From an uncultured Lachnospiraceae bacterium (lineage in GTDB: Bacteria; Bacillota; Clostridia; Lachnospirales; Lachnospiraceae), in NCBI GenBank assembly GCA_910585635.1, contig CAJUFE010000042.1:1-42777 (forward strand): a DNA stretch of 42,777 nt, written 5' to 3'. Under the pieces are notes generated by a model. The model ran no database searches, was not told the origin of the DNA, and saw nothing but the letters and a program-made list of their open reading frames with translations. Both the position numbers and the translations under genes were made by a program. Below are positions 42,140 to 42,777 of this stretch, one piece after another; the stretch's first letter is position 1, and every line of letters begins with the position of its first letter.

Positions 42140-42442
42140 ATGCATCAATGTATCAGTATCATCACCGCGAGACCAGAGTGCGTCGATACGGTCATTAACG
42201 CCGCTTCTCATCTGGTCACCCTTTCTCGCTCCGAAAAAGGGCTGATCTATTACAACTTGCTCCGCTCTGAGGAGGAGCCCTGTGTATTGATCCTCACCGA
42301 AAAGTGGGAGAGCAAGAAAGACTTTTTAAACCATGTGGCCCATGCCGGAGAGCCTGGGGATCCCGTATATGAGTTCGGCCAGATCGCAGAAGCTTCCAGC
42401 GCCGCACCGCCGAGGATCATCAACTGCACGCTGCTGGTATAG
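42140..42442 (+). CDS. ABM-domain protein (antibiotic biosynthesis monooxygenase / YgiN-like)
   Basis: The 100-residue protein has the dimeric alpha/beta-barrel ABM pattern (SIITARPECVDTVINAASHL, SEKGLIYYNLLRSEEEP, LILTEKWESKKDFLNH). Members include quinol monooxygenases, haem-degrading enzymes and many of unknown role; in an anaerobe an oxygen-dependent activity is less likely than quinone or small-aromatic handling. GATAAGGAGG precedes the ATG and includes the MFS stop, so the two are co-translated. The C-terminus after about residue 75 is less typical. It is last in the operon and element A begins right after the stop. Confidence 0.82.
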   Translation: MHQCISIITARPECVDTVINAASHLVTLSRSEKGLIYYNLLRSEEEPCVLILTEKWESKKDFLNHVAHAGEPGDPVYEFGQIAEASSAAPPRIINCTLLV

Positions 42443-42447
42443 AGCAG

Positions 42448-42579
42448 AGGATCCCCCTAAGGGGACCCTAACAGAACGCCGGTCCTTGGGCGCGGTCTTT
42501 TCGCGCCCTAGTACCGCTGTGCTCTCGCCAAACCTCGGAGCGATAGCGCGTCCCTGTGGGGGACCGGGCCTCCAAATGC
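42448..42579 (+). repeat. Palindromic element A, copy 2
   Basis: Matches 3083-3220 closely: GGATCCCCCTAAGGGGACC, then GGTCCTTGGGCGCGGTCTTT, then GGGGGACCGGGCCTCC. The left arm lacks GGCCCGG, so the terminal stem is shorter than in copy 1. It starts about six bases after the ABM stop codon. Confidence 0.82.
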
Positions 42580-42629
42580 TAGATAGTTGCGGGCAGCATA
42601 CTAAAAGATCCGCCAGCTAAAGTAGCGGA

Positions 42630-42761
42630 GGGAGGGGCATGTCACATAAAGGACCCTAGCGGAACGTCGGTGCTTGGCGAGGTCTTTTCGAGCCTAGCAT
42701 CCGCTACGTCCCTGCCAAGACATCGGAGCGAGAGCGCGTCCTGTTGTGACATGCCCCTCCC
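42630..42761 (-). repeat. Palindromic element B, copy 3, at the contig end
   Basis: A 132-base element with the same perfect 17-bp ends as copies 1 and 2, inverted relative to copy 1 and nearly identical apart from a few inserted bases near 42710-42725. About 50 bases separate it from element A copy 2. The contig stops 16 bases beyond its end, as expected of a short-read assembly broken at a high-copy repeat. Confidence 0.85.
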
Positions 42762-42777
42762 GCAGCGGACCCCTTGC

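Overview
This is a contig from a low-oxygen, Gram-positive bacterium of the Clostridia, most likely Lachnospiraceae-like (inference). Coding regions are GC-rich. Nearly every gene has a strong AGGAGG-type ribosome binding site. The sigma-A promoters I can read almost all have 17-base spacers. clpB carries a CIRCE element, and there are oxygen-sensitive enzymes (a glycyl radical enzyme and a tungsten-type aldehyde ferredoxin oxidoreductase) plus families common in Clostridia (DUF4250, DUF3810). The first 33 bases are an Illumina adapter, and the right end stops inside a dispersed repeat, so both ends are assembly artefacts or breaks.

Layout. 0.3-1.2 kb: a membrane-anchored protein of unknown function. 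1.4-8.5 kb: alpha-glucan metabolism, with malQ and glgP divergent and glgB convergent with glgP; GlgB ends in an unusual 143-residue Lys/Ala tail. 8.8-10.8 kb: a DUF3810 membrane metalloprotease and a signal peptidase I. 10.9-20.8 kb: a leftward, translationally coupled type IV pilus / type II secretion-like locus (DUF4250, prepilin peptidase, PilC, a PilM-PilN fusion, PilO, PilB, then four prepilin-like proteins, one a 709-residue protein with an acidic repeat tail). 20.9-25.1 kb: clpB, two doubtful small ORFs and a CHAP-like cell-wall lysin. 25.4-30.9 kb: a glycyl radical enzyme, its activating enzyme, a fructose-6-phosphate-aldolase-like transaldolase and a DeoR regulator. 31-32.9 kb: a MarR regulator and a MATE exporter that share an operator motif. 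33.1-34.9 kb: tRNA-Leu(TAG) and a 1.7-kb island bounded by a 50-bp copy of the tRNA 3' half, holding an Rpn-type nuclease and two possible integrase-end relics. 35.1-36.5 kb: a GH1 glycosidase. 36.8-42.4 kb: an aldehyde ferredoxin oxidoreductase with a four-cluster ferredoxin subunit, divergent from a LysR regulator, an MFS transporter and an ABM-domain protein.

Threaded through the intergenic regions is a family of short palindromic elements, types A and B. They share a core but have different terminal stems, and appear at 3.1, 28.8, 35.1 and 42.5-42.8 kb together with a third motif, C. This family is the best candidate for something undescribed. Two regulatory circuits can be read directly: MarR/MATE (three matching operators, two in the same position relative to the -10 box) and DeoR/glycyl radical enzyme (TTCGTAA repeats flanking the promoter).

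All calls come from reading the sequence; no database search was run.
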